Assembly (NCBI RefSeq): GCF_007741495.1
Contig: NZ_CP036262.1
Coordinates: forward strand, 7,152,591-7,216,590
Reading direction: 5' to 3'
Length of the DNA: 64,000 bases
From: Roseimaritima multifibrata
Lineage (GTDB): Bacteria; Planctomycetota; Planctomycetia; Pirellulales; Pirellulaceae
Shown here piece by piece: positions 17,407-26,095 of this stretch. The position numbers and the translations under genes are program-made. Below the pieces are notes generated by a model. It was not told the origin of the DNA and searched no databases. It was given only the letters and a program-made list of their open reading frames with translations. Within the stretch, counting starts at the first letter, position 1; each line of letters opens with the position of its first letter.

Positions 17407-18393
17407 TTAGCGACGAGCCAATTCTGGCTTGGCTTGTAAGACAATCGATGCTTCCATTCCTGGCATGATCAACCAACTATTTCCGACACGAACATTTTCG
17501 ATATCAACCCAAATACGACGTTGCCCACGAAGATTGACTTGGGCACTGACAAAACCGATTTCAGTATTCACTTGATGGACTGGTTTGCCATTCAGTTTCA
17601 CGACCACAAGGATGGGCGTTCCGGGAACAATCATTCCCGATGTATCGGAAGCCATGATGTCCCCTTCCACGCGAAGCCGGTCCATCTGCAGCAATTCAAC
17701 CAACGGCGAACCGGCTTGCACCCATTCACCCAAATGAGCAATTCGAGTTTCAACGTAACCGGCAAACGGCGCTGTGACCTGACGTTTGGACAATTCCAAT
17801 TCCGCCATTTCCCGTTCTCGTTTTGCCGCAACGACGGCCGTCTTATTCTGTTTTTCTTCCAGTTCCGCCAGTTCGACGCGGAGGGCTTGGCGTTCGGCTT
17901 CCAGACGTTTCTTTTCGGCTTCCCAAAAAGGAATCGAACGGTCTTTTAACATCTGTTCGTACGACTTCGATTCGGCTCGCGCGGATGCTTCGCTAGCCAT
18001 CGCATCCCGCAGATTGACATCATTCGACGCCTGCAGGGTCGCTTTCATTTCTTCGGCTTGCTTTAATCCAAGCATCAGCAGCGCTTGACGATCATCAATC
18101 ACGGCAATCGTCTGCCCCTTTTCGACATTGTTCCCCTCTTCGACTTTGATTTCGGTCAGCATCCCATCGATCTGCGCGGGAATCCGGACGCTGTTGATCA
18201 ATTTGACCAAACAGTTTTGTGCCGACAGCGGTTGATCCGCCATCGACCCGGCAGGCGGCTGCTGTTGGGTTAACATCGAAGCGCGGACGGGTTGCTGCAA
18301 GGAGCGAACGGAACGGTCCTGAATCGGGCGATTCTGGGCCGAGACGAACACCGGACTGCAACCGATCAGAAGACCGAGTAATAGGTAACGCAT
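17407..18393 (-). CDS. HlyD/membrane-fusion family protein, exported
   Basis: Periplasmic adaptor-type protein of about 328 residues. I choose the ATG at 18393 because MRYLLLGLLIGCSPVFVSA is a signal peptide, possibly with a lipobox (LIGC). The frame is open to 18450, but its first 19 residues would spoil the signal. The barrel-sandwich half motif (IPAQIDGMLTEIKVEEGNNVEKGQTIAVID) is followed by a long charged coiled coil (about 85-180) and the returning half (RQVTAPFAGYVETRIAHLGEWVQAGSPLVEL). This is the order seen in HlyD/AcrA adaptors, which bridge an inner-membrane pump to the outer membrane. It lies between the GAF-HlyD and M50-HlyD genes with gaps of 32 and 90 bases. Confidence 0.88.
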   Translation of the reverse strand: MRYLLLGLLIGCSPVFVSAQNRPIQDRSVRSLQQPVRASMLTQQQPPAGSMADQPLSAQNCLVKLINSVRIPAQIDGMLTEIKVEEGNNVEKGQTIAVIDDRQALLMLGLKQAEEMKATLQASNDVNLRDAMASEASARAESKSYEQMLKDRSIPFWEAEKKRLEAERQALRVELAELEEKQNKTAVVAAKREREMAELELSKRQVTAPFAGYVETRIAHLGEWVQAGSPLVELLQMDRLRVEGDIMASDTSGMIVPGTPILVVVKLNGKPVHQVNTEIGFVSAQVNLRGQRRIWVDIENVRVGNSWLIMPGMEASIVLQAKPELARR

Positions 18394-18425
18394 ATTATTA
18401 TTTCGTACAGAAAAGGCTGGATGAA

Positions 18426-20474
18426 TTAGAAGAGAAATTTGCATAACCATTCATAAACTTCGTGGAACACGACGTAACCGGCCGACTTCTTACCTGCCTG
18501 CACATCGGCGATCACTTTAGCCCCGGGACGCGGGTGCATCTTGGTCAAATCATCATTGTCAGGGATTGCCCGCATCGTGACGGTATTCCCTTCCTCTTGG
18601 TCGGGCTTGGCCCGCAGTTCAACCGATTTCGGATCGAGAACAGCATTCAGCGTCGTGTCTGGATCGGTCGCCAGGATGTATTCGACTTCAAGGCTTCCGT
18701 CCGTGCTTGCAGCAAAGGCGGCATCCAAATGGCTCATCCGTTTTTCCGGCATGTTCAGTTCGATATGCATCGGCTGAAAGAGGTCGGCAACTTCCAACAA
18801 AACCTGCCCGGTCGAAACGGGACGACTATACAAAGTCTTCTCGACATCCCAGGTCAACACTGTCCCGGCAATCGGCGAACGAATAATGAGTGCCTGGCTT
18901 TTTTCCTCCAGCAAAAGACGCTTGGATTCCAAACTTTCCAGACGAATTTCCGCTTCCGATTCTTCGCCTAACATCTGGTCGCGCTCGGTACGGCTTAGAT
19001 CCTTGCTGCTGTTCATGACGCCGCGAATTCGATTCAGATCTGCCACCGAGGTATTGATCTGCCCGAGGGTTTCGACCATCTGCAGTTCCAGCTGACGGTT
19101 CTTTAATCGAATCAGTGGCTGGTTGGCTTCGACCACCGAATTGTGACCCACCAAAACTTCCATCACCTCGCCATCAATATTGGCGAATACCTGCTGACGA
19201 ACGTCGGGCTCCAACGTCCCCTCCGCTTCAAGCTGCAGTTCCAGTGGAACGAAGATCAATCCCAGGATGACCGCTGCAATCAATCCAGCGACCGCCAATG
19301 TTTTGGGGAGCGTACGCGCCCGCAAAACCCAGGTCGCTCTGCCGATGGTTCGCCAGACCGGCATCAAAAATAGGTTGCTGTGAACCAGGGAATTGGCGAG
19401 GGCTCGCGTTCCGTGTTCGTATACCAAGTTGACTCGGGCACGAAACACGTCCGGTGGCAGATCGGTTTCAATCTGCTCGACAATCAAAGCGCCAATCACT
19501 TCTCCGCGATGGGCATTGTCGCGATCGACAACCCCGGCAGCACCCTGCTCTTCACGGCTAGCGTCACGCTGAGGTTCCCTGAGCGGGAGGACCGCAATGT
19601 TTCGTCCGTAGGATTGATCGACGTAGTCTTCCAATGCCTCCTCAATTTGTGGAGGGAGGTCCTCGGTTGTACCGTCATGCCAAAGGGGTTCGCCAGCGGC
19701 GATCACTCGAGTCGCTAATTTGTTTAATGAGGCCACGATATTCGAACGGTTTTCGATCGTGTCCTGACCACTAATCGCCTGGACTTTGCACTTCCGGCCT
19801 TTTTTTATCGCCACGCTAACGCGGTCGCAGCCAATCAGACGGCGACCTTCATTGGCAATGATGTACGCCGTCTCTTTGGCGTTCAGTGATTCATGAGCCG
19901 CGCGTGCAAAGGAGTCAGCTTGCTGCCAGAGAACCTGTCGATCGGTAAAGACGCGGAGCTTCTGTCCGCGTAACCATTCACTCGCCAGATCACACATCTG
20001 CTGAAGGAATTTCAAGTATCCCTTCTGGGTTTCCGGCGCCGTATCGGGGCGTTGGAAAACTTCGATCAGCCCATCAATTTTGTCATCATGCTTCAAGGGG
20101 GCAAGAACCAACAGATAGCGAGTCGGATTCCCTTCTTGCTCGCCATCGGCGGTACCGCTGTAGGGAGGCACGATCAGCGATTGGCCGCTTCGCATGACGC
20201 GATTGATCAACCGATTGTGCTGTACCGAGTCATCACTCCCCTCTTCGAGCAAGGATTGGCCAACGTTGATTTGGTATTTCAGACGGGGCTGTTGGTCTTC
20301 ATCCATCAACCAAACCGCCCCCCCAACGGCTGCCAAAGCCGTGATGACGCGCTGCAGGAATTCCGGAAAGAACTCTTCCGACGTAGCGCCACTCTTCGTC
20401 AAAGCCGAGATCTCATTGACGAGAACCCGGATTTGCTGCTTGGTTTCTTCGATAGTTTGTTGATTGACCGTCAT
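18426..20474 (-). CDS. GAF-domain protein fused to a HlyD-type adaptor
   Basis: A 682-residue protein that joins cytoplasmic sensing to a periplasmic adaptor. Residues about 35-165 and 195-365 look like two GAF domains, the second containing NEGRRLIGCDRVSVAI and IGALIVEQIE. A single membrane helix (391-411) follows. Residues 412-682 form a membrane-fusion segment: AEGTLEPDVRQQVFANIDGE, a coiled coil with RTERDQMLGEESEAEIRLE, and IRSPIAGTVLTWD. The predicted topology is N-in, so a cytoplasmic ligand could be sensed by the GAF part. It is the first gene of the operon, and the ATG at 20474 is the first in the frame. GAF fused to HlyD is an uncommon architecture outside Planctomycetes as far as I know; the transported cargo is unknown. 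Confidence 0.87.
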   Translation of the reverse strand: MTVNQQTIEETKQQIRVLVNEISALTKSGATSEEFFPEFLQRVITALAAVGGAVWLMDEDQQPRLKYQINVGQSLLEEGSDDSVQHNRLINRVMRSGQSLIVPPYSGTADGEQEGNPTRYLLVLAPLKHDDKIDGLIEVFQRPDTAPETQKGYLKFLQQMCDLASEWLRGQKLRVFTDRQVLWQQADSFARAAHESLNAKETAYIIANEGRRLIGCDRVSVAIKKGRKCKVQAISGQDTIENRSNIVASLNKLATRVIAAGEPLWHDGTTEDLPPQIEEALEDYVDQSYGRNIAVLPLREPQRDASREEQGAAGVVDRDNAHRGEVIGALIVEQIETDLPPDVFRARVNLVYEHGTRALANSLVHSNLFLMPVWRTIGRATWVLRARTLPKTLAVAGLIAAVILGLIFVPLELQLEAEGTLEPDVRQQVFANIDGEVMEVLVGHNSVVEANQPLIRLKNRQLELQMVETLGQINTSVADLNRIRGVMNSSKDLSRTERDQMLGEESEAEIRLESLESKRLLLEEKSQALIIRSPIAGTVLTWDVEKTLYSRPVSTGQVLLEVADLFQPMHIELNMPEKRMSHLDAAFAASTDGSLEVEYILATDPDTTLNAVLDPKSVELRAKPDQEEGNTVTMRAIPDNDDLTKMHPRPGAKVIADVQAGKKSAGYVVFHEVYEWLCKFLF

Positions 20475-20889
20475 TGCTTGGTTGCTTCCCAGTACGAATG
20501 GGACAGTGCCGCTGATGAAAATGTCGTCAGTGCGGCCGGAGGACCCGAGTGAAGGCTATTAAGTTGTGGCTACAGCGGCTATAGCGAGTTCTCCAGATAT
20601 CGCCAATCTCGATCGCTCGCGAAACGACCTTGCCGGTTCTATCAATCATGCACCGAAAGGTGCCGATCAAGCCACCAGCAAGAGGGTTCTCCTCAGACCA
20701 AGAAAATCGACTGTTTAAGTAAAATCCGTTTTTGCAAACCGTTTGCTCGCCTCTTTATACTTTTAGTATAGACTATCAGAACAAGGGAACCAAACATCGA
20801 TTTTTTGATCTGAAAAGAAAGAAATCGCTTCAAACCACCAGTACATAGCTTTTTTTGGCCGCCGGCCTACTTATAGAGCCCAATTATCT
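20475..20889. other. Divergent intergenic region between GAF-HlyD and a small gene
   Basis: This stretch separates the minus-strand adaptor operon from plus-strand genes. It becomes AT-rich after 20700 and contains two perfect short palindromes, GCAAACCGTTTGC (20734-20746) and TATAC-TTTTA-GTATA (20756-20770). Both overlap the candidate promoter, so either could be an operator. No gene is apparent. Confidence 0.55.
20732..20761 (+). promoter_or_regulatory. Candidate sigma-70 promoter with overlapping palindromes
   Basis: TTGCAA (20732-20737), 18-base spacer, TATACT (20756-20761), upstream of the small gene at 20890. The -10 is five of six and the -35 four of six to consensus. The palindrome GCAAACCGTTTGC covers the -35 and spacer, and the TATAC/GTATA palindrome covers the -10, as repressor sites often do. 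Confidence 0.45.
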
Positions 20890-21282
20890 ATGACAAATCC
20901 CTCTGAATCGCTTCCTGATGCAAAGGTTCAGATGGGCCAGGTCAATCAACAGATCCACCACTATCAGCGTGCGATCCGGTTATCTATCGAGAATTACCTG
21001 CACGATTTGGCGGGCAAAACCTTTGGATCGGTAGAGGAAAACCAAGCTTTCACGCGTGAAGTCCAGCAGTGGCTAGAGAGCCACGGGCTGCGGGTTCGGT
21101 GCCCAGAATGTGGGCATCCAGCGATTTTGCGGACCTCCAAAAGCGGCAACTCGGCGGGCGGCCTGTTTGTATTCGACCACTACATCGATGGACGCAGAAC
21201 ATTCCATGGTGGTGGGTCGACAATTCCGAAGGTCCGCTTAATCGCCAAACCCCCCCGGCGGCCCCGCGCAGCGGCGTCCTAG
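20890..21282 (+). CDS. Small unknown protein with a CPxCG motif
   Basis: A 130-residue soluble protein that I do not recognise. The first half is helical and polar (GQVNQQIHHYQRAIRLSIEN). A single CPECGHPAIL follows at about residues 75-85, resembling half a zinc ribbon, and the C-terminus is basic and Pro/Arg-rich (KPPRRPRAAAS). Two Cys alone would need another ligand pair, possibly the nearby His residues (FDHY, TFHG), to bind zinc. The ATG at 20890 follows a plausible promoter at 20732-20761. The gene has normal coding texture and no overlapping competitor. It precedes ugd by 345 bases with a dispersed repeat between them. Confidence 0.75.
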   Translation: MTNPSESLPDAKVQMGQVNQQIHHYQRAIRLSIENYLHDLAGKTFGSVEENQAFTREVQQWLESHGLRVRCPECGHPAILRTSKSGNSAGGLFVFDHYIDGRRTFHGGGSTIPKVRLIAKPPRRPRAAAS

Positions 21283-21627
21283 ATCCCAATCCGCCACGTG
21301 ACGGGCTATCACTTCGATCGGAAGCAAAGAAAGATTGTCGCCTTTCGCTCCGTGAAAGCAGCTTTAAGGGAGCGTTCTTTCGCGAAGCGAAAGGCGCCTA
21401 TCACTGTTCCTGTCAGCCTGGTGGTACATCGATCTACCGAATGGAGCGGAGAGACCGGTGGATTCAAAATTGCGGTTCCGATTATACATGTGGCGACCAT
21501 TCGAAAGCGGAGCTGATTTTGCTAACCAGGTGCATCGTTGTTGGTCGATTCGAACTACAATCGACAATCGATGATTCATGAGTGCCTGTTTTTCCTTACC
21601 AGACAGTAGATTGCGGAGCTGTGTTAA
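21283..21627. other. Intergenic region containing a dispersed repeat
   Basis: Holds the second copy of the 51-bp palindromic repeat (21340-21390) and the leader of ugd, whose GGAG lies at 21616-21619. The small open frames across the repeat are by-products of its sequence and I do not call them genes. Confidence 0.6.
21340..21390. repeat. 51-bp palindromic dispersed repeat, copy 2
   Basis: Matches 6602-6652 at 44 of 51 positions, with transitions only. The arms TCGCTCCGTGAAAG and CTTTCGCGAAGCGA are inverted relative to each other. The adjoining bases (AAGGCG) extend the hairpin with GCCTTT at the start of the copy. Confidence 0.75.
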
Positions 21628-22953
21628 ATGAAGATTGCAATGATTGGTACCGGCTATGTCGGCCTAGTAACGGGCACCTGCTTTGCCGACAGTGGCAATG
21701 AAGTCGCTTGCGTCGACATTGACGAAACCAAAATTGCTCGACTGCGGGAGGGTAAGGTCCCCATCTACGAGCCAGGTCTGACCGAATTGGTCATCCGCAA
21801 TAGCGAATCGGGTCGACTGACCTTCACAACCGACCTGAAGGCAGCGGTTTCCAGTTCACGAATCATCTACTTGGCCGTCGGCACCCCGCCCGCTGCAGAC
21901 GGATCGGCCGACCTGACCGCGCTCAAGGGCGTCGTCGATGCAATGGCTCCGCACCTGACGGCGGATGCGATCGTGGTTACCAAAAGCACGGTCCCCGTCG
22001 GCACCAATCAATTCATTTATGAACGCCTAGAGGAACTGCTCGGACGACAGGTGGACGTTGCCAGCAATCCTGAGTTCCTAAAAGAGGGAGCCGCGATTGA
22101 CGACTTTATGAAACCCGACCGCGTTGTCGTCGGCGTTCGTCGTCCAGAAGTGGGCGAGGTTTTAGCAGAACTCTATCGTCCTTTCTTGCGGACCGACCAC
22201 CCGTTCCTAACGATGAGCCCTCAATCGGCCGAGCTAACGAAGTACGTTGCCAACGCGTTGCTGAGCACCAAAATTTCATTCATTAACGAAATGGCGAATT
22301 TGTGCGAGCACATGGGTGGGGACATCAATGACGTCCGCCGTGGAATCGGACACGATAGCCGGATCGGGTTTGCCTTCCTCTTCCCTGGCGTTGGGTATGG
22401 TGGCAGCTGTTTCCCCAAAGACGTTCGTGCACTTGCCAGCATGGCTCGCGATCAAGGCCTGAACCCGCGGATCATGGATGCCGTCGACGAGGTGAACCAA
22501 CATCAGAAAACGATCCTCGTTTCCAAAATCGACCAACACTTCAAAACCGACATCGCGGGCAAACGATTTGCGATTTGGGGATTAGCCTTTAAACCGCAAA
22601 CCGATGACATCCGGGAAGCCCCCGCACTGACGTTGATCGATTATTTGTTGGAAAATGGTGCCCTGCCTCAAGTCCATGATCCCGAAGCAAGCGAGAACAT
22701 TCGCGCGATCTATGGCAGTAAACTAATCTATTGTGAATCGGCGATGGACGCATTAAATGGCGCCGACGCCTTGGCGATCAACACGGAATGGAAAGCCTAT
22801 CACAATCCAAATTTCGAAGAGATGCGTTCACGAATGAATGGACACATCGTCTTTGATGGCCGAAATCTGTACGAACCTGAGAAAATGGTGGAGCGAGGAT
22901 TCTCGTACCATAGCATTGGCCGACCGGCTGTTTATTCCGATGCCCCGCAATAA
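21628..22953 (+). CDS. ugd: UDP-glucose 6-dehydrogenase
   Basis: NAD-dependent enzyme that oxidises UDP-glucose twice to UDP-glucuronate, a precursor for acidic surface polysaccharides. It has 441 residues. The N-terminal Rossmann motif is GTGYVGL (7-13), and TKSTVPVGT and [14 protein letters not shown] follow. The catalytic cysteine lies in [12 protein letters not shown] (about residue 261), with the conserved [15 protein letters not shown] in the C-terminal domain. All key residues are intact. The ATG has GGAG nine bases upstream. Only 17 bases separate it from the kinase gene, suggesting co-transcription; in other bacteria such enzymes are controlled by phosphorylation, so a link is conceivable. 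UDP-mannuronate or similar dehydrogenases are the alternatives, less likely by motif. Confidence 0.93.
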   Translation: MKIAMIGTGYVGLVTGTCFADSGNEVACVDIDETKIARLREGKVPIYEPGLTELVIRNSESGRLTFTTDLKAAVSSSRIIYLAVGTPPAADGSADLTALKGVVDAMAPHLTADAIVVTKSTVPVGTNQFIYERLEELLGRQVDVASNPEFLKEGAAIDDFMKPDRVVVGVRRPEVGEVLAELYRPFLRTDHPFLTMSPQSAELTKYVANALLSTKISFINEMANLCEHMGGDINDVRRGIGHDSRIGFAFLFPGVGYGGSCFPKDVRALASMARDQGLNPRIMDAVDEVNQHQKTILVSKIDQHFKTDIAGKRFAIWGLAFKPQTDDIREAPALTLIDYLLENGALPQVHDPEASENIRAIYGSKLIYCESAMDALNGADALAINTEWKAYHNPNFEEMRSRMNGHIVFDGRNLYEPEKMVERGFSYHSIGRPAVYSDAPQ

Positions 22954-22970
22954 GCGACGACGTAAATCGA

Positions 22971-24806
22971 ATGCCTGATCAATACCTGGGACCCTATCTT
23001 CTTCAAGACAAACTTGGTTCCGGTGGTATGGGATCGGTCTATCGCGCCCGGCATGCCAAAACCGGGCAGCCGGTGGCGGTCAAATTGATCGCCGAACAGG
23101 TCGCCGATTCAGAGCGTTTTCGCCGCCGGTTTTCGGTCGAAGTGGAGACCCTAAAAAAGCTGAATCATCCCAACATTGTCCGTTTGATCGGGTATGGCGA
23201 AGAACAGGGGCGATTGTTCTATTCGATGGACATCGTCGAAGGCCCCTCCTTACAGCAACACCTTCGTAAGGAAAAACGCCTGGACTGGCATGTCGTTTTA
23301 CAAATCGGCATCGATATCTGTTCGGCGCTGAAGCATGCCCACGACCTGGGGGTAATCCATCGCGATCTGAAACCTGCCAACTTGCTGATGGCGCCTGACG
23401 GATCGATTCAGTTGGTCGATTTCGGGATCGCCAAAATGTTTGGCGCAGGGGACTACACCGCCGTCGGATCGGTTTTAGGAACGGCCGACTACATGGCCCC
23501 GGAACAAGCGGGCGATGGAAAAATCACCAACCGAACCGACCTGTATGCACTCGGTAGCGTGATGTACGCCTGCCTCGCCGGGCGGCCACCGTTCAATGGC
23601 AAATCGATTACAACCGTCATCGAAGCCCTCCGCCGCGATCCTCCAGTCCCGCTGGACCTGATCGTCCCCGAGACTCCAGAAGAGCTGACGGAACTAATCC
23701 ATCAGCTGCTTAGCAAGGATCCGCAAGACCGCCCACCAACCGCGCTGGTGGTCGGTAACCGCTTGCGGGCGATGCGTGCCGGGCTGGAAGCGCGCGAAGT
23801 CCAAACCCACATGGATACCGCAGGACAAACTCAGATCGAGGACCCAACCGACAACGAAGAGTTAGACGTTGACGACGAATACCTGATCAAAGATGACGTC
23901 TCCCCTGTCGCGGGAACCCACGATCAACCGACCATCGATGCCACCATGCATTCAGGCGGCTCGGCGCCGCAGCGAAACCCCACACTTAAGTCACGTGGCG
24001 GGACCAATGGGAATGACAACGACGGCTTTGAAATTTCAAGCGGCCTATCCCAGTTCCAGACCGTGGCGGAAGCCGAACGGCGCCAGCGAACACTCAGCGG
24101 CACCGAATCGCATCCCGCTGCACATTGGCTATCCATCGCTGGGTTAGTCCTTCTGCTGTGTGGATTGATCGCCGGAGGGCTGTACTTGATCCGTCCCCCC
24201 ACGGCCGATGATTTGTACTCAGCGATCGCCGCAGCCGACGCGACAGGCAACGTCGCGGAAAGCAAGACCGAAATTCAATCCTTCCTGCGTTTACACGGTG
24301 ACGACCCGCGTGCCGATCAGGTCCGCCAGATCGCCGATGCAATGGATGTGGAAAGCACCGTACGCAAACTCCGACTGCGAGCTTTACGGTCCGGCGGGAT
24401 TCAGCACCTCGATCCACCACAGCAAGCATTCCTCGCCGCGGCATTACTCCGAGAACAAGATCCCGGGGCGGCTCGTCAACAACTGCAACACTGGCTCACC
24501 GTCTATGGGCACAAAGACTTACCGACCAGTACCGAAGTCAAGCGGCTGGCAATCCTCGCTCGCAGCGAAGTGGAAGCACTGGGGAACCAGCACCAAACGA
24601 ATAACGACCAACGAGCCGAGGAACTAGCGGAACTGCTAACCTGGGCGAATGACAATTTGCCACCCGAAGAACAGAAACGGTTCTACACCGGAATCATCGC
24701 ACTGTACGAGGACCAAAGCTGGGCAAGCGAGCAAGTCAAGTCAGCCGAAGCGGCCCTCGGCAAACAAGAGGGTTTGGATCCGCAGATCCTAGTTCCGGCG
24801 CCCTAA
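22971..24806 (+). CDS. Membrane Ser/Thr protein kinase (Hanks type)
   Basis: A 611-residue protein with an N-terminal kinase domain (about 7-270). The Gly-rich loop is LGSGGMGSVY, the ATP-binding lysine lies in VAVKLI, the catalytic loop is HRDLKPAN, then VDFGIAK and APEQAG; every catalytic element is present. An acidic linker of about 110 residues leads to one membrane helix (about 385-408). The extracytoplasmic part of about 200 residues is helical and may be TPR-like (repeated helices such as AAALLREQDPGAARQQL), but I could not assign a fold. It starts 17 bases after ugd. Its phosphothreonine products could in principle be read by FHA proteins such as the one at 12370. Confidence 0.92.
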   Translation: MPDQYLGPYLLQDKLGSGGMGSVYRARHAKTGQPVAVKLIAEQVADSERFRRRFSVEVETLKKLNHPNIVRLIGYGEEQGRLFYSMDIVEGPSLQQHLRKEKRLDWHVVLQIGIDICSALKHAHDLGVIHRDLKPANLLMAPDGSIQLVDFGIAKMFGAGDYTAVGSVLGTADYMAPEQAGDGKITNRTDLYALGSVMYACLAGRPPFNGKSITTVIEALRRDPPVPLDLIVPETPEELTELIHQLLSKDPQDRPPTALVVGNRLRAMRAGLEAREVQTHMDTAGQTQIEDPTDNEELDVDDEYLIKDDVSPVAGTHDQPTIDATMHSGGSAPQRNPTLKSRGGTNGNDNDGFEISSGLSQFQTVAEAERRQRTLSGTESHPAAHWLSIAGLVLLLCGLIAGGLYLIRPPTADDLYSAIAAADATGNVAESKTEIQSFLRLHGDDPRADQVRQIADAMDVESTVRKLRLRALRSGGIQHLDPPQQAFLAAALLREQDPGAARQQLQHWLTVYGHKDLPTSTEVKRLAILARSEVEALGNQHQTNNDQRAEELAELLTWANDNLPPEEQKRFYTGIIALYEDQSWASEQVKSAEAALGKQEGLDPQILVPAP

Positions 24807-25221
24807 GGAGGAATGGAACGCAATTGGTGGATCGAATGACGTTTGGTTTGCTCCAGCTTAGGATTGCGGGAGGTCTGAGAGGAGGACTCGGGGGATTAAG
24901 ATTAAGAGTGTTGGCCGAACACTCAGTTACACCGGTGCCTTTAAAGGGCAATCAATCTGATCGGGTTGCGTTAGCATCTTGAGGCGTGGAAGACGGGAGG
25001 AAACCGTTCGAATCAAAACTTGGCGAGTCCCTATCTTCTGCAAGTCTTAATCGTAATCCTAATCTTAATCGTAATCTCCCACGGCCTAAGCACAGAGAGA
25101 GCGTTCTCCATCACCCAAGACGCTGCCGAAACCCGCTGGAAGATCCATTGATGTTGGTCCGCTTAGGGTTGCGGGAGGCCTGAGAGGAGGGCGCGGGGAT
25201 TAGGATTAAGACCGAGTATGC
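24807..25221. repeat. GATTAAG-type repeats: two direct copies and one inverted copy
   Basis: Between the convergent kinase and panD genes lie two similar 50-52-base sequences, 24856-24907 and 25161-25210. Both start GCTTAGG-TTGCGGGAGG, continue with CTGAGAGGAGG and end in GATTARGATTAAG. A third copy in opposite orientation at 25046-25090 consists of stacked TTAATC/CTAATC/GTAATC hexamer-like units followed by CGGCCTAAG. The copies can pair to form large alternative hairpins. No gene is visible; an open frame across 24986-25183 is a product of the repeats. Confidence 0.75.
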
Positions 25222-25626
25222 TCACTCCGTCCCTATCGGTTCCCGCAGCTGCGGGCCGGCGATTTCCGGCCCCGTATGCGACAGCTGATTCTTTTCGTTG
25301 ACAAAGATCAATCGTGGCTGATGAGCGCTTAGGTCTTCGTTCGCGACAAAAGTGTATGTCGCGACGATCACTTGATCTCCTGGGCAAATCAAATGAGCGG
25401 CGGCTCCATTGGCACAAACATCGCTGGAACCTGCTAGGCCTTGGATCGCGTACGTTTCCAGACGCGTCCCCCTGGTGACATTCCAGACATGCAACGATTC
25501 ATACGGAAGAATCCCCGCCGCTTCCATCAATTCTGGTGGAAGCGTGAAGCTACCTTCGTAGGCAAGATCGGCGTGGGTGACCGTCAACCGATGCAACTTG
25601 GCGCTGAGGAGTTTTCGCATGGACAT
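25222..25626 (-). CDS. panD: Aspartate 1-decarboxylase precursor
   Basis: Makes beta-alanine from aspartate for pantothenate and CoA. It is a pyruvoyl enzyme that cleaves itself between Gly and Ser. The cleavage site is present as YEGS in HADLAYEGSFTLPPEL, the form found in E. coli. Other landmarks are KLHRLTVTHADL, GILPYESLHVWNVTRGTRLETY and NGAAAHL. Length is 134 residues, close to the usual 125-135. Two ATGs six bases apart (25626, 25620) are possible starts; the second gives the canonical MRKLL. It may be the last gene of a minus-strand run starting with the cupin gene at 31500, since the gap to the receiver gene is 50 bases. Confidence 0.95.
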   Translation of the reverse strand: MSMRKLLSAKLHRLTVTHADLAYEGSFTLPPELMEAAGILPYESLHVWNVTRGTRLETYAIQGLAGSSDVCANGAAAHLICPGDQVIVATYTFVANEDLSAHQPRLIFVNEKNQLSHTGPEIAGPQLREPIGTE

Positions 25627-25676
25627 TTTTAGCTTTGAACACCGTTCTCAAATTATTGAGAACTTTCAACAATCGT

Positions 25677-26048
25677 TCAGCCGAGGACTTCTTTCAGCCG
25701 CTGATGGGTTTCGGGGGCCTGCAGGGCCAATTTACCAAACCCATAGATCGCCCCTTCTGCGATAGCGGCTTCCTGATGTTCTGCGTGATTGGTGACCAAC
25801 ATCACGGGAATCGAAGCGATTTCCGAGTCGGCTTTGATTTGGCGAATCACTTCGATGCCGTCGCTGTAGTCCTGATCCAGTTTTCGATTCACCGTGACCA
25901 AGTCGACCCGCTGAGATCTCAGCACCTTCAACGTATCCTCAGCCCCGTTGGTCTGAAGGACCTGGACGCTATACGAGGACTTCAGCATCGAACTGATTGA
26001 GTTGAAATCGGGAGAACAATTCCCGCAATCGACAACCGTTTTGGTCAT
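25677..26048 (-). CDS. Stand-alone degenerate receiver domain
   Basis: A 123-residue protein with the fold pattern of a CheY-like receiver: alternating strands and helices, GIEVIRQIKADSEIASIPVMLVTN, and the lysine near the end in GFGKLAL. The phospho-acceptor aspartate is replaced: where LxxxDxxLP is expected it reads LVTVNRKLDQ, and the N-terminal acidic pair is reduced to VDCGN. It should therefore not be phosphorylated in the normal way and may work as a pseudo-receiver through protein contacts. No output domain is attached. It lies 47 bases after the PQQ lipoprotein gene and 50 before panD on the same strand. What it contacts is unknown. Confidence 0.75.
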   Translation of the reverse strand: MTKTVVDCGNCSPDFNSISSMLKSSYSVQVLQTNGAEDTLKVLRSQRVDLVTVNRKLDQDYSDGIEVIRQIKADSEIASIPVMLVTNHAEHQEAAIAEGAIYGFGKLALQAPETHQRLKEVLG

Positions 26049-26095
26049 GGAACTTCAAAACCTGGAGGAAAAATGATAGGAGGCGACAAACCGGT

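Noticed and set aside
24986..25183. Small plus-strand frame between kinase and panD
   Set aside because: It runs through the TTAATC repeats, is Asn/Arg/Leu-biased because of them, and has no start signal.
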